Below, one piece after another: positions 35,106-43,733 of a stretch of 64,000 nt of DNA (position 1 is the stretch's first letter; the number at the start of each line of letters is the position of its first letter). A program made the translations under genes and the position numbers. This stretch comes from Planctomycetaceae bacterium (lineage in GTDB: Bacteria > Planctomycetota > Planctomycetia > Planctomycetales > Planctomycetaceae): positions 5,522 to 69,521 of the forward strand of contig PBSL01000003.1 of assembly GCA_002726205.1 (NCBI GenBank), written 5' to 3'. A model generated the notes under the pieces. The model was not told the origin of the DNA. It worked only from the letters and a program-made list of their open reading frames with translations, and ran no database searches.

Positions 35106-37217
35106 ATGCCCGCGACGTCGATCCGGCGTTATTCGCCGCTGCCGCTGTTGATCGTCGGTGGTGGGATCTGCCTGCAGGCGATGTTCCTGCAATCGGTCCT
35201 CGGCGACCCGACCCTGGCCACACAGTGGTTCAGCCCCGAGACGTGGCAGGCCATCGTCGAGGTACTGGGCGGCCAGGTCGATGTCGAGACCGGTGAGGTT
35301 CGGCACCATGCCAGTTACCCGGGCTTACTGCTGTTGCTGGCCTCGGTCACCGCAGTTCTCCTGCCGCTGGGAGCGGTGATGATTCGCCGGGCCATACCCT
35401 GGTACCGCTGGAGACTCTTGCAACGGCACCCCCTTGAATCCGGTCTGAAGTTCGCTGCCATTGTGTGGGCCCGCTCGGGATGGGCCTGGTGGTGGTTGCC
35501 CGGCGGGTGGGAACTGGTCCGGGTGCTCTCGGTCTTGACCGAATGGGCGGTGATCGAAGAACTGATGATTCGTACCGTCTCGCTGGTCGAGGCCCTGGCC
35601 CTGGCCGGTTGGCTGGCCGCACTGTTGGCCAACGCCTGGCCCCTCGATTCGACCATTCTCCCGGACAGCGGTTCGTCCCCGGCCCGACGCACGTGGCTGT
35701 TGGCCCTGGCGGCCGTGGTGGCCTACACGCTGATTGCCACGGCCATCAACTGGGCCCGTTACCACAACCTGCTGGTGCCGCATGGCGATTCGGCGATGTA
35801 CGAGGAACACCTGTGGAACACCTGGCACGGCAAGGGATTTCGCAGCTACCTCGACGACGGCCGGTTGTTTCTCGGCGAGCACCCCCAGGTCGTGCACCTG
35901 CTGCTGAGCCCCCTGTACTGGCTCTGGTCGTCACACCTGTTACTGGAACTGTGCGAGTCGGCGGCATTGGCGGTCGGGGCCCTGGCCGTTTTGCGGATGA
36001 CGAGACGCGAAACCGGGTCCGACCACCTGGCGCTGGCACTGGCGATCGCCTACCTGCTGGCCTTTCCCGTGCACTTTCTCGACATCGCCATCGACGGCAA
36101 GACTTTCCGGCCGATCAGCCTGGGCGTGCCGCTGCTTCTCTGGGCGATCGAGCGCTGGGAGTCGGGAAACCGTCGCTCGGCACTGGTCCTGCTGCTGCTG
36201 ACCCTGACTGCCAAGGAGGATTACTGCCTGGTCGTTGCGCCGCTGGGTGCCTGGTGGGCGTGGACGGCCCGGTCATCCCAGCAGCCGGGCAACCGCAACT
36301 GGGGGATCCTGATCGCGGCAGCAACGACGACCTGGCTGCTGCTGGTCCTGTTGCTGGTGATTCCCGCCTTCCGCGGCGACGAGCCGCATTACGCTCGGTA
36401 CTTCGGCGAACTTGGCGGAACACCGGGCGAGATTCTGCAGGCGGCGGTCACCCGGCCGGGCCTGCTGTTGTCGAAGTGGTTCAGCCCGCGGGCTGTCTTC
36501 TACGCCCTGGCGCTGTTGCTGCCGGTCGGCTTTCTGCCGCTGATGGCCCGCGGCCGCCTGGCCGTCGGGTTGCCGATCTTCGCGATGCTCTGCCTGCTGG
36601 AGTTCTCCACCGGCCAGGCCTCGGGCCAGGCCGTCGTGCCGTTCCATCATTTCCATGCCCCACTGGTGCCGGTGCTCTACTGGGCCGCAGCCAGCGGGCT
36701 GGGCGAACTGGCCCGCCATCATTCGCAGACGCAAACACCGGGAAGGGCGGCGACGCGGGGAGGATACCTGGCCCTGGCGGCAGCGGCCTGTTCGGGCCTG
36801 TTTTTCAGTGCCGGCCCCCTGGGAATCGCCTTCTGGGATCCTCACTCCGAACATCACGGGACCACGCTGATGAGCACCGGTCGCCGCGCGGCGATGTTCG
36901 AACAGGTCGAGCAACTCATCCCCACCTCCGCCCGCGTCTTCTCCACCGATTTTATCCATCCGCGGTTTACCCACCACGCCCGTTCGTATGATTACAGCGA
37001 CTACCAGCGGACATCCGACCGGGAATTGACCCGGCCTGCCCCCGGCCAGGACTACTACATCGTGATCGACACCCGGCATCCCTACAGCAAGCTGAAGACG
37101 GTCGACGAGGTCCACGAGTTGAAGGCCTTTCCCGGGGAATGGGACACCCACCGGTTGATCACCGACGACGACGGCACGCTCTACTACATCGTGCTCAAGC
37201 GGAAACCCACACCATGA
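35106..37217 (+). CDS. DUF2079 polytopic membrane protein
   Basis: 703 aa from ATG 35106; the open frame extends upstream but the hydrophobic protein begins here. About 12-14 membrane segments are visible. After the fifth or so, HGDSAMYEEHLWNTWHGKGF with a FLGEHPQVVHLLLSPLYWL block is the DUF2079 signature; relatives are GT-C-fold-like membrane proteins. The C-terminal 130 residues are soluble and extracytoplasmic (RVFSTDFIHPRFTHH, then DYYIVIDTRHPYSK). The substrate is unknown; lipid-linked sugar transfer is a structural inference. The stop overlaps the start of the DUF3604 gene as ATGA, so the two are translationally coupled. It is the first gene of a four-gene same-strand run. Confidence 0.82.
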   Translation: MPATSIRRYSPLPLLIVGGGICLQAMFLQSVLGDPTLATQWFSPETWQAIVEVLGGQVDVETGEVRHHASYPGLLLLLASVTAVLLPLGAVMIRRAIPWYRWRLLQRHPLESGLKFAAIVWARSGWAWWWLPGGWELVRVLSVLTEWAVIEELMIRTVSLVEALALAGWLAALLANAWPLDSTILPDSGSSPARRTWLLALAAVVAYTLIATAINWARYHNLLVPHGDSAMYEEHLWNTWHGKGFRSYLDDGRLFLGEHPQVVHLLLSPLYWLWSSHLLLELCESAALAVGALAVLRMTRRETGSDHLALALAIAYLLAFPVHFLDIAIDGKTFRPISLGVPLLLWAIERWESGNRRSALVLLLLTLTAKEDYCLVVAPLGAWWAWTARSSQQPGNRNWGILIAAATTTWLLLVLLLVIPAFRGDEPHYARYFGELGGTPGEILQAAVTRPGLLLSKWFSPRAVFYALALLLPVGFLPLMARGRLAVGLPIFAMLCLLEFSTGQASGQAVVPFHHFHAPLVPVLYWAAASGLGELARHHSQTQTPGRAATRGGYLALAAAACSGLFFSAGPLGIAFWDPHSEHHGTTLMSTGRRAAMFEQVEQLIPTSARVFSTDFIHPRFTHHARSYDYSDYQRTSDRELTRPAPGQDYYIVIDTRHPYSKLKTVDEVHELKAFPGEWDTHRLITDDDGTLYYIVLKRKPTP

Positions 37218-39307
37218 CCGGTTCCGACGATCTCGGCCGTATCCGCTGCCGGCCGGCGGGTAGCATCGCCGCCGGCAGTTGGCAGACCTGCCGGTTGGTC
37301 TACACGGCCGGTTTTTCCGGCATCGACGATACCGGTTCGCTGAAGATCGTCATGCGGTACGCCACCGACAGCGGCACACCGCAATTCACCGATCCGGCCG
37401 CGGCAAACTACACCACCGCGGTCGCTTCCAACGGTGCCCACCTGGCTCTCCGCTGGGATCCCAAGGACAACGTCCGCCCCTGGGGCAAGACACTGCACGT
37501 GAAAGTCCTGCAGGGATTTCTTCGCCAGGGGGACACGATCACGATCACGCTCGGGGATCAGTCCGGCGGCAGCCGTGGCTGGCGAATGCAGACTTTTGCC
37601 GAGAAGACCCTGGAACTGCGGGTCCTGGTCGATCGCTACGCCACCTATGTCTACGAGCCGCTGCCCCGGCAGCCTGTCCTGCAGATCGTTGCCGCCGACC
37701 CGGTCCGCCTGGTGGCAGTCGCCCCGACACTGGTCAGACCGGGTCGCCGCTTTACGGTTCGCTGGCGACTCGAGGACGCCTGGGGCAACCCGGTCGGTCG
37801 GTCACGGCGATTCGACCATCCCGGCTTCGAGACGGCCGGTCGCCACACCGTCGATATCGTCGACGACCACACCGGCCTGGCCGCAGAATCCAACCCGGTG
37901 ATCGCCCGCGATGACGATCGGTATGGCCGCTTCTGGGCCGACCTGCACGGACAAAGTGAGGAGACCATCGGAACGGGCACGATCGAGGAGTACTTTCGGT
38001 TTGCCCGCGATCGCGCCTTCCTGGACATCGCCTCGCACCAGGGAAACGACTTCCAGATCACCGACGACTTCTGGCAGCATCTGCAGGAAACCACGCGGGC
38101 GATGAACCGGCCGGGACGTTTCGTGACCTTCCCGGGCTGGGAGTGGAGCGGCAATACGGGCCTGGGAGGCGACCGCAACGTGGTGTTCCGGGACGAGGGC
38201 GGAAAGATCTTTCGCAGCAGCCGGGCACTGGTCGATCCGAACGAATCCGTCACGGCGGTTGCCGACACGGTCGAGGACCTGTTCGAGAAACTGGAGAATT
38301 CGGATCCCGAAGCGATGCTGATCGCTCACGTCGGTGGCCGCTACGCCGATCTCGATCGTCACCGCGAGGAACTCGAGCGGGCCGTCGAGGTCCATTCGGC
38401 GTGGGGGACTTTTGAATGGATGCTCGAAGACGCCTTCCGGCGGGGATACCGGGTGGCCATCGTCGCCAATTCCGACGGACACAAGGGGCGTCCCGGGGCC
38501 AGTTCCCCGGGAGCCAGCACATTCGGCAGCTACGGTGGCCTGACCTGTGTACTCGCCGAGCGGCTCGACCGTGAGAGTGTCTGGGAGGCCTACCGGCAGC
38601 GACGGGTCTTTGCAACGACGGGCGCCCGGATCCTGCTGGAGGTGACAACCGATTCTGGCCTGGCGATGGGGTCGGTCGTCACTGCCGGGACCACGATCCC
38701 GCAGTTCCAGGTCGGTGTCCACGGCACGGCACCGATCGAACGGGTCGAATTTCGCAACGGCACCGACGTGATCGCCGTGCTGCGACCCTGGAAAACCGCC
38801 GACCTGGGCAACCGGGTCAAGTTACTCTGGCAGGGAGCGACCGTCCGCGGACGGGGACGTCAGGTAACCTGGAACGGCGGTGTCACGCTCCGGGACAATC
38901 GCATCAGCGACTTCCAGCCAATCAACTTCCACAACTTCGAGAAGCCCTGCCAACGCATCGGACCCCGTGAACTCGCCTGGGAGTCCATCACGACCGGGGG
39001 CGTGGCCGGCGTGATCACCTCGCTCCAGCACCCCTCGCGGGGCACGATGGCGATCGAGACCCCGCTGGGTCGCTTCGCCGTTGACCTGCAGCGGCTGGGT
39101 CCACGCGGACGACGCTGGAAACTCGGAGGGCTGGGCCGTCAACTGAGTGTCTATCGGTTGCCGGCCGCCGACGGCCCGAGAGACTTTTCCTTCCTGTTCC
39201 GACCCCGCCCCGAACAACTCCACGCGGGTGACAACCCCCTGTCGATCCACGTTGTCCAGGAGGATGGACACATGGCGTGGTCGAGTCCCATCTACGTCGT
39301 CAAGTAA
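37214..39307 (+). CDS. DUF3604/PHP-like metallohydrolase, probably acting on a sugar or phosphate ester
   Basis: 697 aa from the ATG in the ATGA overlap. The N-terminal 230 residues are beta-rich, with an immunoglobulin-like look (APTLVRPGRRFTVRWRLEDAWGNP). A DUF3604 domain follows, with PHP-type metal ligands: FWADLHGQSEETIGTG, DIASHQGNDFQ, LIAHVGG and NSDGHKGRPG. The C-terminus returns to beta-sandwich sequence. No signal peptide is visible, so it seems cytoplasmic despite its membrane neighbours. DUF3604 proteins have no settled reaction. Coupling to a DUF2079 gene suggests that it processes the donor or product of that membrane enzyme, which is inference. Confidence 0.8.
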   Translation: MTGSDDLGRIRCRPAGSIAAGSWQTCRLVYTAGFSGIDDTGSLKIVMRYATDSGTPQFTDPAAANYTTAVASNGAHLALRWDPKDNVRPWGKTLHVKVLQGFLRQGDTITITLGDQSGGSRGWRMQTFAEKTLELRVLVDRYATYVYEPLPRQPVLQIVAADPVRLVAVAPTLVRPGRRFTVRWRLEDAWGNPVGRSRRFDHPGFETAGRHTVDIVDDHTGLAAESNPVIARDDDRYGRFWADLHGQSEETIGTGTIEEYFRFARDRAFLDIASHQGNDFQITDDFWQHLQETTRAMNRPGRFVTFPGWEWSGNTGLGGDRNVVFRDEGGKIFRSSRALVDPNESVTAVADTVEDLFEKLENSDPEAMLIAHVGGRYADLDRHREELERAVEVHSAWGTFEWMLEDAFRRGYRVAIVANSDGHKGRPGASSPGASTFGSYGGLTCVLAERLDRESVWEAYRQRRVFATTGARILLEVTTDSGLAMGSVVTAGTTIPQFQVGVHGTAPIERVEFRNGTDVIAVLRPWKTADLGNRVKLLWQGATVRGRGRQVTWNGGVTLRDNRISDFQPINFHNFEKPCQRIGPRELAWESITTGGVAGVITSLQHPSRGTMAIETPLGRFAVDLQRLGPRGRRWKLGGLGRQLSVYRLPAADGPRDFSFLFRPRPEQLHAGDNPLSIHVVQEDGHMAWSSPIYVVK

Positions 39308-39325
39308 TCGGGAGTTCCCCGGCAC

Positions 39326-41464
39326 GTGATCGACCAACCGACAAGCCCTGGTTGCCCCCCGACCGGTGACGACAAGAGCACCGCCGTTTCGTGGCGGAGC
39401 TGGCTGATTGTCGCCGCGGTGGCCACCGGCCTGTCGATCCTCTTCTGGGCCCCGCTGTACCAGGGCGGCGGGTTGATCGGGGGTGACATCTATACTTACT
39501 TCTTCCCCCAGAAGGCCTTCCTGGCCGACCAGCTTGCCGCAGGCGAGTTGCCGCTGTGGAACAACCGTGTGGGCCACGGCTACCCGCTGGTGGGCGAGAG
39601 CCAGACCGGGCTGTTCTACCCGTTCCACCTGCTCTACGCGGTCCTCGACGTCAACACCGCCTACAACGCGGTGCAGCTGCTCCACTACATCCTCGCATTC
39701 CTGTTCACCTGGCGGTACGTGCGGCAACTGGGTCCCGGCGACACGGCGGGGGTACTGGCGGCGATCGTGTATGTTTACGGATGGTTCCCGCCGAGAATCT
39801 GCCTGGAGTGGGCTATCCTGGGCGGCACCTGGTTGCCACTGGCACTGTGGATGGCCGAGCAATTTCTGACCGATCGACGACGACGTGACCTGGCCATACT
39901 GGCCGTAACCCTGGCCCTGCAACTGCTGGCCGGTCACTTCCACCTGGCCTTCATCACGCAGCTTGTACTGGCCGCCTACGTCCCGGGACGCTTGTGGTTG
40001 GCACGGCAGGGTCTGCCCGAGACATCGGTGGCATCGCGATTTCGACTGCTGACAGCCACCGCGCTGACACTGGTCCTGGCATTCGGTCTGGCGGCCGTGC
40101 AACTGGTCCCGACCTGGGAGCTGAAACAGGCGAGCCAGCGAGACAACGTGAGCGGACGCAAGTACGATCCCGGCTATGGTCATCTTCCGTTCGCGTACTG
40201 GACACAGGTGGTGGCGCCCTGGAAATGGTACGACGCGGGTTTCGACCACGTCTCGCAGATCGACGCGGGTCCGGCCGACACGAACCAGATCGAAGCTCAC
40301 CTGTATTTCGGATTGCCGACGATCGGACTGCTGCTCGTCGCCGGACTGGCCTGGTTGCGGCAGCGCCGGATCGATTCGCGGTTGATGCTGTGGTGTGGGC
40401 TGGGGGCGCTGGCGTTGGCCTACACGCCGGCCTGGCATTTGCCGATCACTCGCCACCTGCCGGGTTTCGGGTTCTTCACCGGTCCCGGTCGTTACAGCAT
40501 CGTCACCACACTGTCAGTCGCCGTCCTGGCCGCCGCTGCCTGGCAGTGGCTGACGACGCGGTCGCTGCTGATTCGTCGAGGCGGCATCGCGCTGCTGGTC
40601 AGCGCCTCGTTCTTTCCGCTGCTAACCTGGGACCTGTGGGACGTCAGCCGGAAACAGACCTACGCGGTGTTCATGCAGCGGTCGTTGATCGATCGTGTTG
40701 ATGCGAGTCCGGTGACGGCCCGCCTGCGCAGCATCAGCGAGCAACCGGTCCGGCTGTTCTGTGATTACCAGAACCTGCCCACGCTACTGGGTGTCGCCTC
40801 GACACCGGTCTATCTCGGACTGGGTCCGGCCGAGTATTTCGATGAATCCCTGGCGATGCCCGAACCTCTTCCGTTCGAGCGGACGGCCACGCCTGAACAG
40901 ATCGACTGGTTGCAGCGTGCCGGTGTCACGCACATCCTGTCCCGCCACCCACTCGACACGGCGGCCTGGCCGGTGAAGTTGATCGAACGAACATTCGACC
41001 CGGCCTTCCTGCAGGTGGCCTACCACGGCGGCGACGTGCCGCTGGAATTCCATCTCTACGAACTGCTCGGTTCGCGCGGGCGACTGGCATGGCTCGCTCC
41101 CGCAAAGTCCACCGACACGGACCGGCAACCCGCAGTCCTTCCTCGAACAGCCCGGCTCACCAGCTACACGGCCAATCGAATCACGGCGCGTGTCGAGTCG
41201 GCTGCCGGGGGCCGGCTCGTGCTGACCGACCTCGTGTACCCGGGCTGGAAAGTCAGCATCGATGGCAAGCCGGCCGAGACAATTCGTGTCGACGGCATGT
41301 ACCGCGGTGTCGATGTCACCGCGGGCGGCCACGATCTTGTCTGGACCTATGCCCCCAGTTCGATCCGGATCGGGGCGGTGATCAGCCTGGTTTCACTCGT
41401 CCTGTTCGTCACGCTGTCTCTTGTCCGTCGCGGACGGTTCGGACTAGTTTGTGACCAGTCCTGA
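39326..41464 (+). CDS. YfhO-like polytopic membrane protein (GT-C-like)
   Basis: 712 aa, about 12 membrane segments and an extracytoplasmic C-terminal domain. YfhO-family signs are GGDIYTYFFPQKAFLADQLAAGELPLWNNRVGHGYPLVGESQTGLFYPFHLLY in the first loop (the acidic residue and 'plWnp-g-G-p' pattern). Later come AGHFHLAFITQLVLAAY and the terminal VLTDLVYPGWKVSIDGKPAETIRVDGMYRGVDV module, which is conserved in YfhO C-termini. Some YfhO relatives glycosylate lipoteichoic acid. GTG start, with GGGAG about 12 bases upstream and 18 bases after the DUF3604 stop. Confidence 0.82.
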   Translation: MIDQPTSPGCPPTGDDKSTAVSWRSWLIVAAVATGLSILFWAPLYQGGGLIGGDIYTYFFPQKAFLADQLAAGELPLWNNRVGHGYPLVGESQTGLFYPFHLLYAVLDVNTAYNAVQLLHYILAFLFTWRYVRQLGPGDTAGVLAAIVYVYGWFPPRICLEWAILGGTWLPLALWMAEQFLTDRRRRDLAILAVTLALQLLAGHFHLAFITQLVLAAYVPGRLWLARQGLPETSVASRFRLLTATALTLVLAFGLAAVQLVPTWELKQASQRDNVSGRKYDPGYGHLPFAYWTQVVAPWKWYDAGFDHVSQIDAGPADTNQIEAHLYFGLPTIGLLLVAGLAWLRQRRIDSRLMLWCGLGALALAYTPAWHLPITRHLPGFGFFTGPGRYSIVTTLSVAVLAAAAWQWLTTRSLLIRRGGIALLVSASFFPLLTWDLWDVSRKQTYAVFMQRSLIDRVDASPVTARLRSISEQPVRLFCDYQNLPTLLGVASTPVYLGLGPAEYFDESLAMPEPLPFERTATPEQIDWLQRAGVTHILSRHPLDTAAWPVKLIERTFDPAFLQVAYHGGDVPLEFHLYELLGSRGRLAWLAPAKSTDTDRQPAVLPRTARLTSYTANRITARVESAAGGRLVLTDLVYPGWKVSIDGKPAETIRVDGMYRGVDVTAGGHDLVWTYAPSSIRIGAVISLVSLVLFVTLSLVRRGRFGLVCDQS

Positions 41465-41496
41465 CGTCAAAGCTCCTTGCCAACCTGGACCCTCCC

Positions 41497-42579
41497 TTGC
41501 AGTCGATCCTGTTTCTCTCTGACAACTACTTCTGGGGCATGCTGGCCTGGCTGGCCGCCGGAGCCTGTTCGCTGGTGATCCTGGTCCGTCGCCGACGACG
41601 AGTCTCGTCGCGAGCAAGGCGCTGGGTCCACGCCGGGCTTTCGGCCTGGATGGTGCTGTCCGGGCTGACCGGTGTCGAACTGTACTACGCGTTGCTGTAC
41701 GACACGACCGACAGTTTCAGCATGACCAACGTCTCGAAGAAGTGGTTCGCGATGCACGTGAAACCCGGTGAACGAGAATTGCGGTTCAACACCAGGTCCG
41801 GAATTCTCTATCGCGAAGACCACGACCTGCCGGCGACCCGCGGCGACGAAGACCAGCGGCACGTGGTCTTCGTGGGAGACAGTTTCACTTACGGACACGG
41901 CGTGAAACGAACTGGCGACCGGTTCACCAATCGCCTGGCCATGTCGCTGGAGGCCACGCGACCCGGCAGGTACACGATCACCAATCTCTCCAACGCCGGA
42001 CGCGACCTCTACTGGGTGCACCGGTTGCTTGAAGAGCTGTTTGCCGGGAAGTACCCGGTTGATCGCGTCATCTACGTCGTGTGCCTGAACGACATCGAAA
42101 CGTTTCATCCGCGTCACAAGACCTACTACACCGACCTGGCCCGTCACGCGCCGAAATTTTTCCTGTGGCGCGACACGTACTTCTTCAACCTGATGTACTT
42201 TCGGCTTCGGCAATTCGCAATTCCCGACATCCGCGACTACTACCGTTTTGTCCGCGAGTATTACGATGGTCAACCTTGGCAGGACATGCAGGATCGCCTC
42301 GATGACGTCCTGGCGTTGTGCCAGCGACACGAGGCGAGACTCGAGGTGATCGTCTTTCCGTTCCTGCACAACCTGGGACCGGACTACCCCTTTCGCGATG
42401 TCCACGATCAGTTCGCCGAATGGGGCAAGGACCGCGAGGTCCGACTGCTCGACCTGATCAAAACCCTGCAGCCTCACGTCTCCAGCGGATTGACCGTCAA
42501 CGCCTACGACGCCCACCCCAACGAACGCGCCCACGCTCTGGTGGCGGAGACGATCGAGCGGGCGTTGTTTGCCGACTAG
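41497..42579 (+). CDS. Membrane-anchored SGNH/GDSL-like hydrolase or acyltransferase
   Basis: 360 aa. Two N-terminal hydrophobic helices (to about residue 65) anchor an SGNH domain. Block I is VFVGDSFTYGHGV (nucleophile Ser in GDS), block II is the Gly in NLSNAGRD, block III is the Asn in CLNDIE, and block V is DAHPNERAH with the Asp-x-x-His pair. Enzymes of this fold add or remove acyl groups on sugars. The TTG start at 41497 is weakly supported; ATG 41536 would delete the first helix. It closes the DUF2079-DUF3604-YfhO run, fitting a decorating role on the same surface glycan. Its stop overlaps the convergent oxidoreductase stop (CTAG). Confidence 0.8.
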   Translation: MQSILFLSDNYFWGMLAWLAAGACSLVILVRRRRRVSSRARRWVHAGLSAWMVLSGLTGVELYYALLYDTTDSFSMTNVSKKWFAMHVKPGERELRFNTRSGILYREDHDLPATRGDEDQRHVVFVGDSFTYGHGVKRTGDRFTNRLAMSLEATRPGRYTITNLSNAGRDLYWVHRLLEELFAGKYPVDRVIYVVCLNDIETFHPRHKTYYTDLARHAPKFFLWRDTYFFNLMYFRLRQFAIPDIRDYYRFVREYYDGQPWQDMQDRLDDVLALCQRHEARLEVIVFPFLHNLGPDYPFRDVHDQFAEWGKDREVRLLDLIKTLQPHVSSGLTVNAYDAHPNERAHALVAETIERALFAD

Positions 42580-43607
42580 CCGCCCAGTGGCAGGTCAACG
42601 GGTTGACCCGTTTCGGCGCTACGAGCCACCGCCTCGGTGAACTCCATGTATTTCACACCGGTCTCGAAGTCGGTCAGGCGAATCGACTCCTCGCCGCGAA
42701 TCGCCCCGATGAACTCTTCCTCGACCCGCCAGCCACCTCGTTGCTCTTGAGGAATTTCCGGTTCGTGCAGGGACTGGTCACCAGAGCGGCCGATCATCAA
42801 CTGCTCGGCGCCGAGATCGACCCGGATCGTGCCATCGCTGCCATACAGGTGGAGATGAAATCCTGGTCCGTGCAGGGCGATGCCGCTGAGGTGATACAGC
42901 CCGCGACCACCGCCCTCCAGTTCGGTCACCACCTGCACACTGTCGGGGATCGTCGCCGGTCCGTCGGGTCGCTCGGGTCCGAAGGTGGCCACCTGGGCAA
43001 ACACGCGGCGAGGCTCCGGGGCCCATCGCAGCGCGGCCTCGTGCAGAATTCCCATCGCCAACACGTTCAACCCGCTGATTTCACGATCCTGCCGCCAGTG
43101 CAGGGGAGTCGTGACGTCGTGGAACTGGTCATTGGCTCCGATCACGACCAGTTCACGGAACTCTCCCAGGAACCCGTCATCGACCAGCCCGCGGACGTGA
43201 TCCAGGCAGAAGAAGGCAAACGGGCTGGGGACAATCTGTGTCACCAGGTCCGGCCGCGCCCTGGAAGCCGCCAGCATCTGCTGCGCCTCGGCAGCCGTCC
43301 GCGCCATCCGGGCCTCGACCATCACGTGCTTGCCGGCCTCGAGTGCCGCACAGGTGATCTCGCAGTGCACGTTCGGCCAGGTACCGATCATGACCGCATC
43401 GAGGCCATCATCGGCCACCAGCTCTTGCCAGTTCTCGTACACCCGGGGAATCCCGAATTCCTCGGCCGCCCGTGCCGAGGATTCCGGCGAGCGATTGACC
43501 ACGCCGACCAGTTCGACCCCCTCGATGGCCCGGAATCCGGGGACGTGGCGAAGACGCGTGTTGGCACCGGCACCAACGATGCCGATTCGAATGGTGTCCG
43601 TCGACAT
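42576..43607 (-). CDS. Gfo/Idh/MocA family oxidoreductase
   Basis: 343 aa. An NAD(P)-binding Rossmann domain opens IRIGIVGAGANTRLRHVPGF and a C-terminal alpha/beta domain follows. The usual catalytic EKP motif after the Rossmann fold reads VEARMAR here, so the conserved Lys-Pro is replaced by Ala-Arg and dehydrogenase chemistry is doubtful or altered. A His near HLHLYGSDGTIRVDLG is in the normal place for the family. The substrate (sugar or cyclitol) is unknown. ATG 43607 has GAGG about seven bases upstream. It lies downstream of lpxB on the same strand with a 126-base gap. Confidence 0.85.
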   Translation of the reverse strand: MSTDTIRIGIVGAGANTRLRHVPGFRAIEGVELVGVVNRSPESSARAAEEFGIPRVYENWQELVADDGLDAVMIGTWPNVHCEITCAALEAGKHVMVEARMARTAAEAQQMLAASRARPDLVTQIVPSPFAFFCLDHVRGLVDDGFLGEFRELVVIGANDQFHDVTTPLHWRQDREISGLNVLAMGILHEAALRWAPEPRRVFAQVATFGPERPDGPATIPDSVQVVTELEGGGRGLYHLSGIALHGPGFHLHLYGSDGTIRVDLGAEQLMIGRSGDQSLHEPEIPQEQRGGWRVEEEFIGAIRGEESIRLTDFETGVKYMEFTEAVARSAETGQPVDLPLGG

Positions 43608-43733
43608 GCGAAACCTCAGCGGCGGGGACTCGAAACCGAAACCGGGATCTTACCGGGAGAGAAGCCCCGAGACCAACGACGGGTCTTCGCCACGTCGAAT
43701 ACCGGGACGGGTGAGCAATCGAACCGGTGAGTC

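Noticed and set aside
35465-36991. 508-codon frame in another phase of the DUF2079 gene
   Set aside because: Gly/Arg/Pro-rich translation without hydrophobic pattern. The alternative frame gives a clean membrane protein with the DUF2079 signature.
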